64,000 nt of DNA from contig NZ_SMAJ01000006.1 in NCBI RefSeq assembly GCF_004346225.1, forward strand, positions 171,764 through 235,763, written 5' to 3'. A program made the translations under genes and the position numbers. Shown here piece by piece: positions 8,347 to 17,213 of this stretch. Positions within the stretch are counted from its first letter, which is position 1. Every line of letters begins with the position of its first letter. The DNA comes from Paralcaligenes ureilyticus (GTDB lineage Bacteria; Pseudomonadota; Gammaproteobacteria; Burkholderiales; Burkholderiaceae_B). The notes below the pieces were generated by a model. That model ran no database searches. It was not told the origin of the DNA and saw nothing but the letters and a program-made list of their open reading frames with translations.

Positions 8347-9591
8347 TCAGGATGACGCCGCCCGGCGGGCATTCTCCAGCATCTGGCGAAAAGCGGCAAA
8401 CACTTTGCGCATGGCCGGCTTCTTATACGGGTACATCGCCTCCCCATCCATGGCATGGACGACCATCGCGTTGTCGCTCTCAAAGATCAGCAAATCGCCC
8501 GTACGGGTCTGGGCGCAGTCAATCCCCAGATAGGGCAGACGCATGCGTTGATAGATGGCTTCGAAAGCCGCCGCATGGCGCACGGCAAATTCTTCATCGA
8601 AATGGGCCATGCATGCGGCTTCTTCCGCGCGCTTTTCAGCGCTCTCGCCCATTCCCGCATTGAGATAATGAATCATCCAGTGCGCCGACACGGCAAAGTG
8701 ACATATAAAGGGCCGCCCCTCAATAAGGACGATCCGGTATTTGCGAAACAAGCCATCGCCGTCGCGATAATCGACAAATCGCGACACATAGAACCGCTCT
8801 GCATGGACCCGTTCGAGATATTCGCCGATCTCGCCGCGGTGCGTTATCTTTTCCAGGTTTTGACCCGCGTGCGAGTCGGTCGGTCGTACGATCAACGGAA
8901 AATCGTCATGCGGCAGCAAAGCCCCCACCGTTGTTGCGCCCACGCCCAGCGCCTGCAACGTGGCTCGGTCGATGCGCGTCGTAATCGGCATTTCCACGCC
9001 GGGTATATCGTGCAAGGCGGCACACACGCCATCGCGCGAAAGGACGGCAATCTGTTCGGGTACATTGATGGCCGGACGGGGCCAATTGGCGACAACCCCT
9101 GCAAGGCGCCCGAGCAAAGGCTGGTTGGCGTCGGATTCTCCCACCGCCACCATCATGACATCGTGATCCGGTACAACTTCCGGCCATTCCGATTCCGGCG
9201 TGAGATACAGCATGTCCAAAGACACATCCGAGTCTTCCAACAGGAATTCAATCGGCGTATTGGCCATCAGGTCGCCCGGCCCCATAATGGCGAGCAACCG
9301 CAAGCCGGGCGCCTCCTGAGACACCGGCCGGGACGCAGGCAGCGAGTACAGCGCCCGAATCTGAATGGCCTCGGCCTGCACCGCCAGGGCATTCTCCCGC
9401 AGGCCCATAAGCTGCAATACGGTGGAGTAGTCCATATAGGCATTGGCGTCTGTCGGGTTTTTCTGGGCACGCGCCAATAGCGCCGCCCCCAACGGAGTCA
9501 GGTTCTCTTTAAGGACAGCACGCCGTGCCAACGACGCAACGCCGATGAGAGGGGAAAACGGCAAGGCTGCGGAGTCAATTTGGTCGACCAT
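8347..9591 (-). CDS. TPR-containing ATP-grasp ligase-like protein
   Basis: A 414-aa cytosolic protein. Residues 1-85 resemble one or two TPR helix pairs (NPTDANAYMDYSTVLQLMG, then ENALAVQAEAIQIRALY). A pre-ATP-grasp region follows from about 100 to 190. The ATP-grasp fold then shows FPLIVRPTDSHAGQNL (nucleotide-binding lysine position replaced by Arg), FYVSRFVDYRDGDGLFRKYR, and the metal-binding end DLLIFESDNAMVV. Such enzymes join a carboxylate to an amine; neither substrate can be read from the sequence. Start ATG 9591 has AGGA seven bases upstream. It follows the ABC permease by 52 bp on the same strand. The position between cyanophycin and ABC genes suggests peptide or amino-acid work, as inference. 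Confidence 0.7.
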   Translation of the reverse strand: MVDQIDSAALPFSPLIGVASLARRAVLKENLTPLGAALLARAQKNPTDANAYMDYSTVLQLMGLRENALAVQAEAIQIRALYSLPASRPVSQEAPGLRLLAIMGPGDLMANTPIEFLLEDSDVSLDMLYLTPESEWPEVVPDHDVMMVAVGESDANQPLLGRLAGVVANWPRPAINVPEQIAVLSRDGVCAALHDIPGVEMPITTRIDRATLQALGVGATTVGALLPHDDFPLIVRPTDSHAGQNLEKITHRGEIGEYLERVHAERFYVSRFVDYRDGDGLFRKYRIVLIEGRPFICHFAVSAHWMIHYLNAGMGESAEKRAEEAACMAHFDEEFAVRHAAAFEAIYQRMRLPYLGIDCAQTRTGDLLIFESDNAMVVHAMDGEAMYPYKKPAMRKVFAAFRQMLENARRAASS

Positions 9592-9643
9592 CGGTTTTCC
9601 TGTGATACATGGGTAATAGGTGCCATCGCCAAACCGCGCGCAG

Positions 9644-10522
9644 CTATCTCTCCTGCTGTTCTCGAAACTCAGGGGACCAGTGCAACAGCCGGCGCTCGAT
9701 CACGGTCACGCCATACACCAGAGCCACGCCTGTGGCGGAAAGCAGCGTAATCGCCGCGAACATATCGGTAGCGTTCAATGTCGCCAGCGCCGTAATCATC
9801 AGATAGCCCATGCCGGTCGTGGAGCCGACGAACTCGGCCAGGACCACGCCAATCAGCGCAAAACTGATCGCATTGGGCAGAGAAGCAAAAGTCCAGGCAG
9901 CCGCCGTCGGGATACGCACGCGCCACAAGATTTGCCGAGGCGACCCGCCCAGCGTCCGGCAGAAATTCAGCAGTTCGGGCTCAACGCTGCGCCCGCCCTT
10001 ATAGGTGTTGAAGAACACCAGGAAGAAAACCACAAACCACGATGTCACGACTTTGGAGACAATGCCCAAACCGAAAAACATCGTGATGAGCGGCACAAAG
10101 GCAATCCGCGGCATCGAGTTGAAGGCGACAATGAAGGGGTTGAGGATGTCGGCCAGCAAACGGTTCCGGCTAAGCAGCATACCGACCACAAAACCGCTGC
10201 CCACGCCCACGATCAGGCCGAAGAATGTCGCTTGAAGGGTCTCCCACAAATGCGGCCAGACCGAATTCGGCCCCGGTTGCATCCACTGCCAAAGCCGCAA
10301 CGCGATTCGCGAGGGCTGGCTGATAAAAAACGGATCGAAAACCGTGTTCTGGACGAACCACGGGATACGGGTCAGGACTTCCCATCCACCGAGCAAAACG
10401 GCCAGGATTGCAATCTGCCACAAGGTAATCTGCAAGCGGCGTTGGCGCGCCAGGCGACGCGTTCGCGCCAGATGCTCGGCATGGCTGCCAGGCAAGCCCG
10501 AAGGCGGAGAGGGAGTCGCCAT
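9644..10522 (-). CDS. ABC transporter permease, SsuC/TauC family
   Basis: A 292-aa inner-membrane permease with about six hydrophobic segments. The cytoplasmic EAA-type loop reads FCRTLGGSPRQILWRVRIPTA, contacting the ATPase in this family. It belongs to the nitrate/sulfonate/taurine importer group. Its start lies 8 bp after the ATPase stop, in one operon with the ATPase and binding protein. The imported compound is unknown. Confidence 0.9.
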   Translation of the reverse strand: MATPSPPSGLPGSHAEHLARTRRLARQRRLQITLWQIAILAVLLGGWEVLTRIPWFVQNTVFDPFFISQPSRIALRLWQWMQPGPNSVWPHLWETLQATFFGLIVGVGSGFVVGMLLSRNRLLADILNPFIVAFNSMPRIAFVPLITMFFGLGIVSKVVTSWFVVFFLVFFNTYKGGRSVEPELLNFCRTLGGSPRQILWRVRIPTAAAWTFASLPNAISFALIGVVLAEFVGSTTGMGYLMITALATLNATDMFAAITLLSATGVALVYGVTVIERRLLHWSPEFREQQER

Positions 10523-10530
10523 GTCGAGGC

Positions 10531-11301
10531 TCAGGCGGCGGCGCGAAATTGTTCTCCCAGCACACTCCAGATACTCTGGAAATGGGCCAGGAATTGCGGA
10601 GTTTCCCGCAACGAAAATACATCCCGTGGGTGCGCAATGTCGATGCGTTCATCGAGCAGCATGCGGCTGGGCGGCGAGGACAAAACGATAACCCGGTCCG
10701 ACAGCGTGATGGCCTCGTCCAGATCATGCGTGACCATGACCACCGTTTGACCCAGCTTGCGCCAGATTTCCATCAGTTCGCGATGCAGATGCGTTTTGGT
10801 GTGCGTATCGAGCGCCCCAAAGGGCTCGTCCAGCAGCAAAATTCGCGGCTCAACGGCCAGACTCATCAACAGAGCCACACGCCTGCGCATGCCACCCGAG
10901 AGCTGGTGCGGATAGGCGTGGGCAAATTCGCTCAAATGACCCAGCTCGAGCAATTCGGCCACCCGGCTACGGATGCGGCCTTCGGGCACGGCCTGAAATC
11001 TCAACCCCAGCGCTACATTTTTTTGCACCGTATACCAAGGCAGCAGCGTGTCTTTTTGGAATATATAGCCAAGCGACGGATGGATTTGGCCCGCAACGGC
11101 CTGGCCATCGACCGTAATGGTCCCCGCGGTGGGCGCCAGAAAGCCGGCGATCATATTGAGCAGGGTGCTTTTGCCGCAACCCGAAGGGCCGACAATGGAC
11201 ACGAACTCACCGCTGGCGATATGCAGCGATACATCGCCAATCGCCCAGCTGCTCGCTTCGTCGATCTGGTAAGTCTTGCCAACGTTTTTTAACTCGATCA
11301 C
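10531..11301 (-). CDS. ABC transporter ATPase, SsuB/TauB family
   Basis: A 256-aa ATPase with Walker A GPSGCGKST, signature LSGGMRRRVALLMSLAVEP, Walker B ILLLDEPFGALD and the switch histidine in VMVTHDLDEA. It powers the import permease encoded next to it. The start is a GTG that overlaps the stop of the binding-protein gene (GTGA), so translation is coupled. Confidence 0.92.
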   Translation of the reverse strand: MIELKNVGKTYQIDEASSWAIGDVSLHIASGEFVSIVGPSGCGKSTLLNMIAGFLAPTAGTITVDGQAVAGQIHPSLGYIFQKDTLLPWYTVQKNVALGLRFQAVPEGRIRSRVAELLELGHLSEFAHAYPHQLSGGMRRRVALLMSLAVEPRILLLDEPFGALDTHTKTHLHRELMEIWRKLGQTVVMVTHDLDEAITLSDRVIVLSSPPSRMLLDERIDIAHPRDVFSLRETPQFLAHFQSIWSVLGEQFRAAA

Positions 11302-12362
11302 GACTTGATGCCCCGCGCCTTGCGCACGAAGCTCATATCAACGCATAAAGAGTAGGGCACCGTCTTCATCTGCTCATTGGAGAACTGACGCCCGCCGCCC
11401 ATGATCCGGGCCATGCGCTGGTAGGCATCCGGGGTGATGATATTGTCTTTTAACCAGACCGTTTCTTTATAGAGCTCAATCGTCTTCAGGATGGAAGGCT
11501 TGGCTAGCGCTTTCAGATAATCGTCGTAGATCAGGTCCGTAATGGCCTGGGCTGAGCTCGTGTTGATGATATCCTGCGCTTTGACCAGGCCAGTCACAAA
11601 GGCCTGCACCACTTCGGGGCGCTTGGTTATGGTGTCGCGCAACGCGTAGGCCGCAATTCCAGGCACATCGCCACCCACGAATTCATTCCAGGCGGCATCG
11701 TTGGTGCCATCGAATATGGGCACCCCCCATCCCTCGTGCACGGCCTGCTCCATCATCGACGCGGTAGCCATGGTCGCCGCCACCGATCCGGTTTTCAGAG
11801 CCCCCAGCATGGTGGACAGATCGCCCAGCGGCCGGATATCCACCTTGTCCGAAATGCCGGCCTGCTGCATCAGGTAGATCGCCATAAGCGCGGTCACCGA
11901 TCCAGGCTGGGTGGCGCCGATACGCTGGCCGGTTAAATCCTTCAACGATCTGAATTTTCCGCTGTCGAAGTCTGCCTTGCGCACAAGCACATTGGCGTAA
12001 GTCATACGGCGGTCAAAACCATAAACCAGCGCGGCGGCCTTACCCGCGATAGTGAGCGCCGGCGCAGCCGTCGCAGCCGTGGCGCCGAACATGATCTGGC
12101 CGGCGGCCAGCATCTGATTGGTGCGCGGGCCGCTTTGAGTATTGAGATACTGCACATCCAGACCGGCCTCGCCGAAATACCCCTTCTTCAAGGCGATATA
12201 ACCCGCGGTAAAAATCGGGTCGATGCTGCCCTGGCCGTAAACCGCCTTTCCCAGCTTGGACTGGGCTCGCGCAACGTTCACACCAAACAGATTGCCGCTC
12301 GCCAGTGCGCCGCCGGCGACCAGAAGATGACGGCGGCGAAGTGATATAGTCGTATGACTCAT
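11298..12362 (-). CDS. Tat-exported ABC substrate-binding protein, NMT1/SsuA-like
   Basis: A 354-aa periplasmic binding protein. The N-terminus has a twin-arginine signal (SLRRRHLLVAGGALASG, probable cleavage after ARA). The mature part has the two-lobed pattern of the NMT1/THI5/SsuA group (IDPIFTAGYIALKKGYF, GQRIGATQPGSV). Start ATG 12362 is preceded by GGAG at good spacing; an in-frame ATG further upstream at 12404 lacks a ribosome-binding site. Ligands of this group are often sulfonates, nitrate or thiamine precursors, so the real ligand is open. Confidence 0.88.
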   Translation of the reverse strand: MSHTTISLRRRHLLVAGGALASGNLFGVNVARAQSKLGKAVYGQGSIDPIFTAGYIALKKGYFGEAGLDVQYLNTQSGPRTNQMLAAGQIMFGATAATAAPALTIAGKAAALVYGFDRRMTYANVLVRKADFDSGKFRSLKDLTGQRIGATQPGSVTALMAIYLMQQAGISDKVDIRPLGDLSTMLGALKTGSVAATMATASMMEQAVHEGWGVPIFDGTNDAAWNEFVGGDVPGIAAYALRDTITKRPEVVQAFVTGLVKAQDIINTSSAQAITDLIYDDYLKALAKPSILKTIELYKETVWLKDNIITPDAYQRMARIMGGGRQFSNEQMKTVPYSLCVDMSFVRKARGIKS

Positions 12363-12490
12363 GTCGTTTGTCTCCGGAGTTTGGCCTGGGCCATACCTTG
12401 GCATTGCATTTTAATTGGCAAAGGCAGCCGCTTCTGAGTCGGCTCAATGAAAAGTGCGCTGCAACGGTTGCCGCGCCATGGCGCGCGTTG

Positions 12491-12802
12491 TCAGGCCTTC
12501 TTGGTATAGGCGCTGCACCAGCCCTTTTCCGATACCAGCTTTTCGGCAAAGATCGGACAGGGGCCCCACTCGTCGCCCGCCTTGCCCTGGAACAGCTGGC
12601 AATTGCCACAGTGTTCGCCCGCTACATATTTAGCCTGTTTGGCCTTGTCCACCAGTGTTGCGTCGTGCTTGTATCCCAGCGCCTGCGCTGTCGGATCATT
12701 TTCATCAACCTTTGCTGCCTCGGCAAAGACCTGACCCGTCAAGGCCAGCGAAGAGGCTAGGCCGACGCCGGCCGCTAAAAAAGTACGTCTGGATGATTTC
12801 AT
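12491..12802 (-). CDS. high-potential iron-sulfur protein (HiPIP)
   Basis: A 103-aa periplasmic electron carrier with one [4Fe-4S] cluster. A Tat signal (SSRRTFLAAGVGLASSLAL) leads the mature protein, whose four cysteines are spaced C-x2-C-x13-C-x13-C (CGNC, GPC, GWC), as expected of HiPIPs. AAGGAG lies six bases before ATG 12802; the ATG directly upstream at 12805 is too close. It is 128 bp upstream of the binding-protein gene on the same strand, an unusual partner for an ABC importer; it may be an independent unit. Confidence 0.93.
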   Translation of the reverse strand: MKSSRRTFLAAGVGLASSLALTGQVFAEAAKVDENDPTAQALGYKHDATLVDKAKQAKYVAGEHCGNCQLFQGKAGDEWGPCPIFAEKLVSEKGWCSAYTKKA

Positions 12803-13189
12803 CATTGACTCCTTAATTTTCCGTCACGCTGATCAACTATTGAAGCCGCCCAGCGGGCAATACGAATCCCGGACTTTTCCCGGGGCCACAACACCGATAC
12901 GATCCAGGGCGTAGCCCATCGAAAAACCGGATCGACCTTTGCTATTCTAATACCGGACGTTATGCCGGAAGGAAAACCCTGGGTTATGCCAGGATTTTGT
13001 CAGCTTCGTCCCGATTCAGCACAGTTTATTGTTCAATGTCGGTCTGCAAGCGCGGCTCCGCTGCTACAATAAATCCAGTATGAAAAGTTGGCCAACATGT
13101 ATCCGATAGACCACCTTCCGAACTAATTGAGCCCAGTGATCGGCCTCTGACACTGAGTTTTTTTTCGGGCGCAAACAGGAGATTTCGAG
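12803..13189. other. intergenic region between HiPIP and MFS genes
   Basis: Divergent promoter region of 387 bp. Short inverted repeat CCTGG/CCAGG at 12978-12993 is followed by ATTTTG, and a CCGG pair lies just before it. A sequence starting TTGTAGC on the minus strand near 13070 resembles the head of the REP-like repeats but lacks their loop. No small gene was recognised. Confidence 0.4.
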
Positions 13190-14818
13190 ATGCCCCAAAG
13201 AGCATCAGCCTTGGCCCCGTTTCGACACTCCACCTTCCGCGCGCTCTGGACAGCGACGCTTGCCTCCAACCTTGGCGGCCTGGTCCAGGCAGTAGGGGCG
13301 GGCTGGCTAATGACAACCATCTCGAATTCGGACGATATGGTGGCCCTCGTGCAAGCGGCAACTACGCTGCCGGTGATGATTTTTTCGCTTGCCGCCGGGG
13401 CTCTTGCCGACAATTTCGACCGCCGCAACATCATGTTGACGGCGCAAACCATCATGATGCTGGTGTCGGCGGTCCTCGCGATCTTTGCCTTCGCCGGGCT
13501 GCTCTCGCCCTGGTTGTTGCTGGCCTTCACCTTTTTTATCGGCTGCGGCACGGCGCTTCACAACCCCTCATGGCAGGCATCGATGGGCGATATCGTTCCC
13601 AGAGAGGACCTCCCCGGGGCCGTAACGCTCAACAGTATGAGCTACAACCTCATGCGCAGCGTGGGCCCTGCCGTCGGCGGTTTGATCGTCGCCGTCGCTG
13701 GAGCAGCCTTTGCCTTTGCCCTGAATGCAATCAGTTATATTGCGCTGATCCTGGCGCTTGCCCGCTGGGAGCCGCAGCGAGAACCACGGAGCCTGCCGCA
13801 CGAAACATTCGGGCGTGCAATCTGGGCAGGTCTGCGTTACATCTCCATGTCGCCCAACCTCCTGAAGGTCATGTTCCGCAGCTTCGTCTTCGGCCTGGCG
13901 GCGGTCTCGATCCTCGCCCTGTTGCCGCTGGTCGCACGCGATCTGGTAAAGGGCGGCGCCCTGACCTACGGAACCATGCTGGGGTGTTTCGGTGCTGGCG
14001 CCATCGGAGGGGCCCTTCTCAACGCGCGGATCCGCGAACGCTGGAGCAATGAGACGATCGTGCGCGCAAGCTTCCTGGGCTTTGCCGTAAGCGCCACGAT
14101 GCTTGGGCTAAGCCGCGATATGTGGCTGAGCTGTCTTGCCCTATTGCCTGCCGGAGCTTGCTGGGTATTGGCTTTGTCTCTTTTCAACGTAACGGTCCAG
14201 CTTTCCACACCACGCTGGGTTGTTGGACGGGCCCTTGCGCTTTACCAAACCGCGACCTATGGCGGGATGGCCGCAGGCAGTTGGCTCTGGGGCATTACGG
14301 CCGACGCCTATGGGGCGGATTGGGCACTCATTGCCTCGGGGGTCGCACTCATCCTGGGGGCGGTGATGGGGCTACGCTATACCTTGCCGGAGTTCGGCAC
14401 GCTCAATCTGGATCCCCTGGGCCGCTTCAGTGAACCGGAACTGCAGTTGGATCTGAAGCCACGAAGCGGTCCGATCATGATCACGCTGGATTATGAGATT
14501 GCTCAAGAGGATGTTCACACCTTCCTCATCGAAATGGCCCAGCGCCGCCGCATTCGCATCCGGGATGGGGCACGCCAGTGGTCACTTTTGCGCGACCTCG
14601 AAAGCCCACGCATATGGACGGAAAGCTACCATGTGCCCACCTGGGTGGAATACGTCCGCCACCACCAACGGCGCACCCAGGCGGATGCCGAGGTTTTCGA
14701 CAGGCTTCTGGCGTTGCACCGCGGCTCGGCCCCGCCGCGCGTTCGCCGCATGATCGAGCGCCAGACAGTACCGATACGCGACGATACGCCTTTGAAGGGA
14801 CATCCGGAGATACCATGA
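13190..14818 (+). CDS. MFS efflux transporter, MFS_3/EntS-like, with soluble C-terminal domain
   Basis: A 542-aa inner-membrane protein. Residues 1-400 give the twelve-helix pattern of the MFS_3 group (FRALWTATLASNLGGLVQAVG, ALADNFDRRNIML). The last 140 residues are hydrophilic (MITLDYEIAQEDVHTFLIEM) and look like the ferredoxin-fold extension seen on part of this family. The exported compound is unknown. The ATG at 13190 follows AGGAG. A GTG-started EAL gene begins 25 bp after the stop. Confidence 0.85.
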   Translation: MPQRASALAPFRHSTFRALWTATLASNLGGLVQAVGAGWLMTTISNSDDMVALVQAATTLPVMIFSLAAGALADNFDRRNIMLTAQTIMMLVSAVLAIFAFAGLLSPWLLLAFTFFIGCGTALHNPSWQASMGDIVPREDLPGAVTLNSMSYNLMRSVGPAVGGLIVAVAGAAFAFALNAISYIALILALARWEPQREPRSLPHETFGRAIWAGLRYISMSPNLLKVMFRSFVFGLAAVSILALLPLVARDLVKGGALTYGTMLGCFGAGAIGGALLNARIRERWSNETIVRASFLGFAVSATMLGLSRDMWLSCLALLPAGACWVLALSLFNVTVQLSTPRWVVGRALALYQTATYGGMAAGSWLWGITADAYGADWALIASGVALILGAVMGLRYTLPEFGTLNLDPLGRFSEPELQLDLKPRSGPIMITLDYEIAQEDVHTFLIEMAQRRRIRIRDGARQWSLLRDLESPRIWTESYHVPTWVEYVRHHQRRTQADAEVFDRLLALHRGSAPPRVRRMIERQTVPIRDDTPLKGHPEIP

Positions 14819-14843
14819 CCTCTCTGCATCCGGGGGGCCAAAC

Positions 14844-16496
14844 GTGCTAAGGCAAGCGCAGTACTGGCTACTCCTAAGAGTCTCGAAAACCCCTCGGTTA
14901 TTCACATACGGGGCTGGCGTAATAGTTGCCGTTTTACTGCTGATGGTGTCTACCGCAACTGTGTTTCTGGTCGACAAGGGTCGCATCGCCAGTCAGCATG
15001 CGCAGGCGCTGGAAACCGCTGAAGGTCTGGTCGCCGAGAGCCGAGACTTGCTCGGTCAACTTGTGCTCAACAACGACACGAGCTGCGAGAGCGAACATCT
15101 GATCCAGCTCAATGCCCTGTTGATTCGGTCGCGCTTTATCCGTGAAATAGGCATTCTGGACGAGGAAGGCCGGCTGGTATGCGCAACCACGATAGGACGG
15201 CTGCCTATTCCTATCATCGGGCACTACCCGGCCATCACGACCCGCTCGGGCAAACAGGTATTGATCGACGTTCCGCTACAGGTCGCGAATAAAAAGGTCA
15301 AAGCCACCATCGTTCGCCAAGGACGATTCAATGTCGTCATCAGCCCCTATCTGACCGACAACCTGTACGCCAGCGCCGACGTCGTGTGGCTGCGCACGCC
15401 TGACGGGCTCAAGCCGCTCAAGGCAATACCCATGTCCTCCGGCACGTTCGCACAACTACGCAAACAAGTTCAGGCGCAGCACGCCAGCACATGGCTATTG
15501 AGCGGCTCCGGATACGAACAGATCACCATGCGGCCAAACATGTCCTGGGTCTTCCAGACCCAGCGCGGCATCGGCGCAATCATGCGCGACAATAGCGTAT
15601 TGCTGGTCATCATGCTCATCAGCACTCTATTGATTGCCGTATTGGCTGTCGGCACGCTCACACCCTATGTGTTGCGTCTACGCGGCATAGAAAATCGCGT
15701 GCGCTTTCTATGCGACGAGGCGCATATCGTACTGATGTACCAACCCTTCTTCGATCTGAAATCCAACCGTCTCGCAGGTTGTGAAGTCCTGATGCGCCTG
15801 AAGGAAGGGAAACATATCTGGATGCCTGATCAGATCATTCCCGCCGTCCTGCACGCGGGCCTGGTCCACCGCTTCGATCACGCGGTAACAAGGAAGGCGA
15901 TCCGTGAACTCAACAGTCACCTCCCAACTCAGGAGAGTGTATTCATCATGGCTCTGAACTTCTTTCCCGAGAGCATTGAGCGGGCCACGCTTATGCCCAT
16001 ATTGCAAGAAGCCCTATCGGCCACCCCCAGAGACGATATCGATATCTTGATCGAAATCACCGAGCACAGCCTGTCGAATACGCTGATCACCGAGGTCAAG
16101 AGCTTCAAGGCAGAAGGCTTTCAGATCGCCATCGACGATTTTGGCACGGGCTATTCAAATCTGAAATCGGTCACGCAGATCTCGCCGAACCTGCTTAAAA
16201 TCGACCAATCGTTTGTCTTCGAGCTGGAAGGTGCGGCGGTGCGCTCCACTCTGATCCCCGAAATCGTCCACATCGCTGAAGCAGTCGGCGCGCTCACCAT
16301 CGCTGAAGGCATCGAAAACATCCATCAGGTCAAACTCCTGGCTGCCATGGGCGTGCGCTATGGCCAAGGCTACGCCTTGGCCCGTCCGATGGAGCTAGGC
16401 CCATTTTTAGCCTTTTTGGACGCGGCGGCCAAAACGCACGCGAATCCCGCCTGCGCGCAGCCCCATTCGACCGATGAGGTTCGCGGCAGTTCGTAA
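14844..16496 (+). CDS. CSS-motif EAL-domain c-di-GMP phosphodiesterase
   Basis: A 550-aa inner-membrane protein. A membrane segment at about 22-45 is followed by a periplasmic CSS-type sensor (TSCESEHLIQLNALL, Cys at about 90 and 111), a second segment near 255-275, and a cytoplasmic EAL domain. The EAL signature reads EVL, but its metal-binding Glu is kept. Also kept are the LNFFPES Asn, EITEHS, DDFGTGYSN, LLKIDQSF and AEGIE, so hydrolysis of c-di-GMP to pGpG is likely. In this class the periplasmic cysteines respond to DsbA/DsbB redox state. The start is GTG after GGGGGG. It could oppose c-di-GMP-driven cellulose synthesis encoded at 37-52 kb. Confidence 0.88.
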   Translation: MLRQAQYWLLLRVSKTPRLFTYGAGVIVAVLLLMVSTATVFLVDKGRIASQHAQALETAEGLVAESRDLLGQLVLNNDTSCESEHLIQLNALLIRSRFIREIGILDEEGRLVCATTIGRLPIPIIGHYPAITTRSGKQVLIDVPLQVANKKVKATIVRQGRFNVVISPYLTDNLYASADVVWLRTPDGLKPLKAIPMSSGTFAQLRKQVQAQHASTWLLSGSGYEQITMRPNMSWVFQTQRGIGAIMRDNSVLLVIMLISTLLIAVLAVGTLTPYVLRLRGIENRVRFLCDEAHIVLMYQPFFDLKSNRLAGCEVLMRLKEGKHIWMPDQIIPAVLHAGLVHRFDHAVTRKAIRELNSHLPTQESVFIMALNFFPESIERATLMPILQEALSATPRDDIDILIEITEHSLSNTLITEVKSFKAEGFQIAIDDFGTGYSNLKSVTQISPNLLKIDQSFVFELEGAAVRSTLIPEIVHIAEAVGALTIAEGIENIHQVKLLAAMGVRYGQGYALARPMELGPFLAFLDAAAKTHANPACAQPHSTDEVRGSS

Positions 16497-16737
16497 TGTA
16501 AAAGCTCTAGCGCAACGTAATTGTTGCATCGAATGTCAATGTATTTATTTGAGCCCCTCACGGCTAAAGAAATCGTGGGCGGCGCCGTAAATATCGGGCA
16601 GGCGCTAGTCGGCTTTCTTCCACTTCAATAACGAAGTTCAAAAGCTACCCCCCCCAGCACACCTCCTCACGCACCGACTTTGGTCTGGTGCGCATGCCCG
16701 TTATTTGTCTCCAAAAAAATATCAGTACGAAATTTTT

Positions 16738-17140
16738 ATGAACACGATTCCATCTCACTCCCATAACAGGATGCTAGCCAGTGAGACAAGCCCAAGTGGC
16801 GAATACCTAACCTTAGAGGGCTGATCATACCAATCTTAGAGGGCTGATCATACCAATCATCGATCTACGTGGTTACTTTGAGCTGGAGCCTTCGACGCAC
16901 GATGCGTTCACTGTCATTATTTTCTTGAATATTTCCGGGCAAACGGTCGGGGTTGTCGTTGACAGGGTGAACGATGTGGTTCGTTTAACTGCCGAGCATA
17001 TAAAAAATATGCCGAGTTTCAAAGCGGCTATCAATTCGGCACATATCGAGTCGATCGGATCAATCGATGATCGCATGTTGCTCTTACTGAATTTTGAAAA
17101 GATGATGGCTGGCGTGACATTAAACAGCTCCGCCCTATAG
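16738..17140 (+). pseudogene. cheW: decayed cheW: internal deletion plus 23-bp duplication
   Basis: The first frame (ATG 16738) reads 28 codons ending SGEYLTLEG and a stop at 16822, a start-like CheW fragment. The C-terminal half is in another frame and reads RGLIIPIIDLRGYFELEP, then VGVVVDRVNDVV, then IGSIDDRMLLLLNFEKMM, a clear CheW coupling protein. About 50 codons of the middle are missing. The join lies at a perfect 23-bp tandem duplication, and removing one copy does not restore the frame. Two stops separate the halves. Intact CheW links chemoreceptors to CheA, and the gene lies 73 bp before a chemoreceptor gene. Confidence 0.8.
16813..16858 (+). repeat. perfect 23-bp tandem duplication
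   Basis: Two identical copies, 16813-16835 and 16836-16858, each beginning TTAGAGGGCTGATCATACC. They sit inside the decayed cheW at the point where its middle is missing. Confidence 0.95.
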
Positions 17141-17213
17141 CGGCTCAACTCTGCTCATTGAGCGCAATCCAACACTACGTCCAAATATTTGAGTTCTGCT
17201 CAGGAAATACAAA

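Noticed and set aside
9620..10750. 376-codon rightward frame across the ABC permease and ATPase
   Set aside because: It crosses two genes with clear motifs on the other strand and has no family features.
13050..13080. Possible further REP copy near 13070
   Set aside because: Only the TTGTAGC head is present; the CTTGT loop and stem are missing.
16670..16692. CGCACC/GGTGCG hairpin after the EAL gene as a terminator
   Set aside because: Six-bp arms with a bulge and no T-run, 174 bp after the stop; too weak to list.
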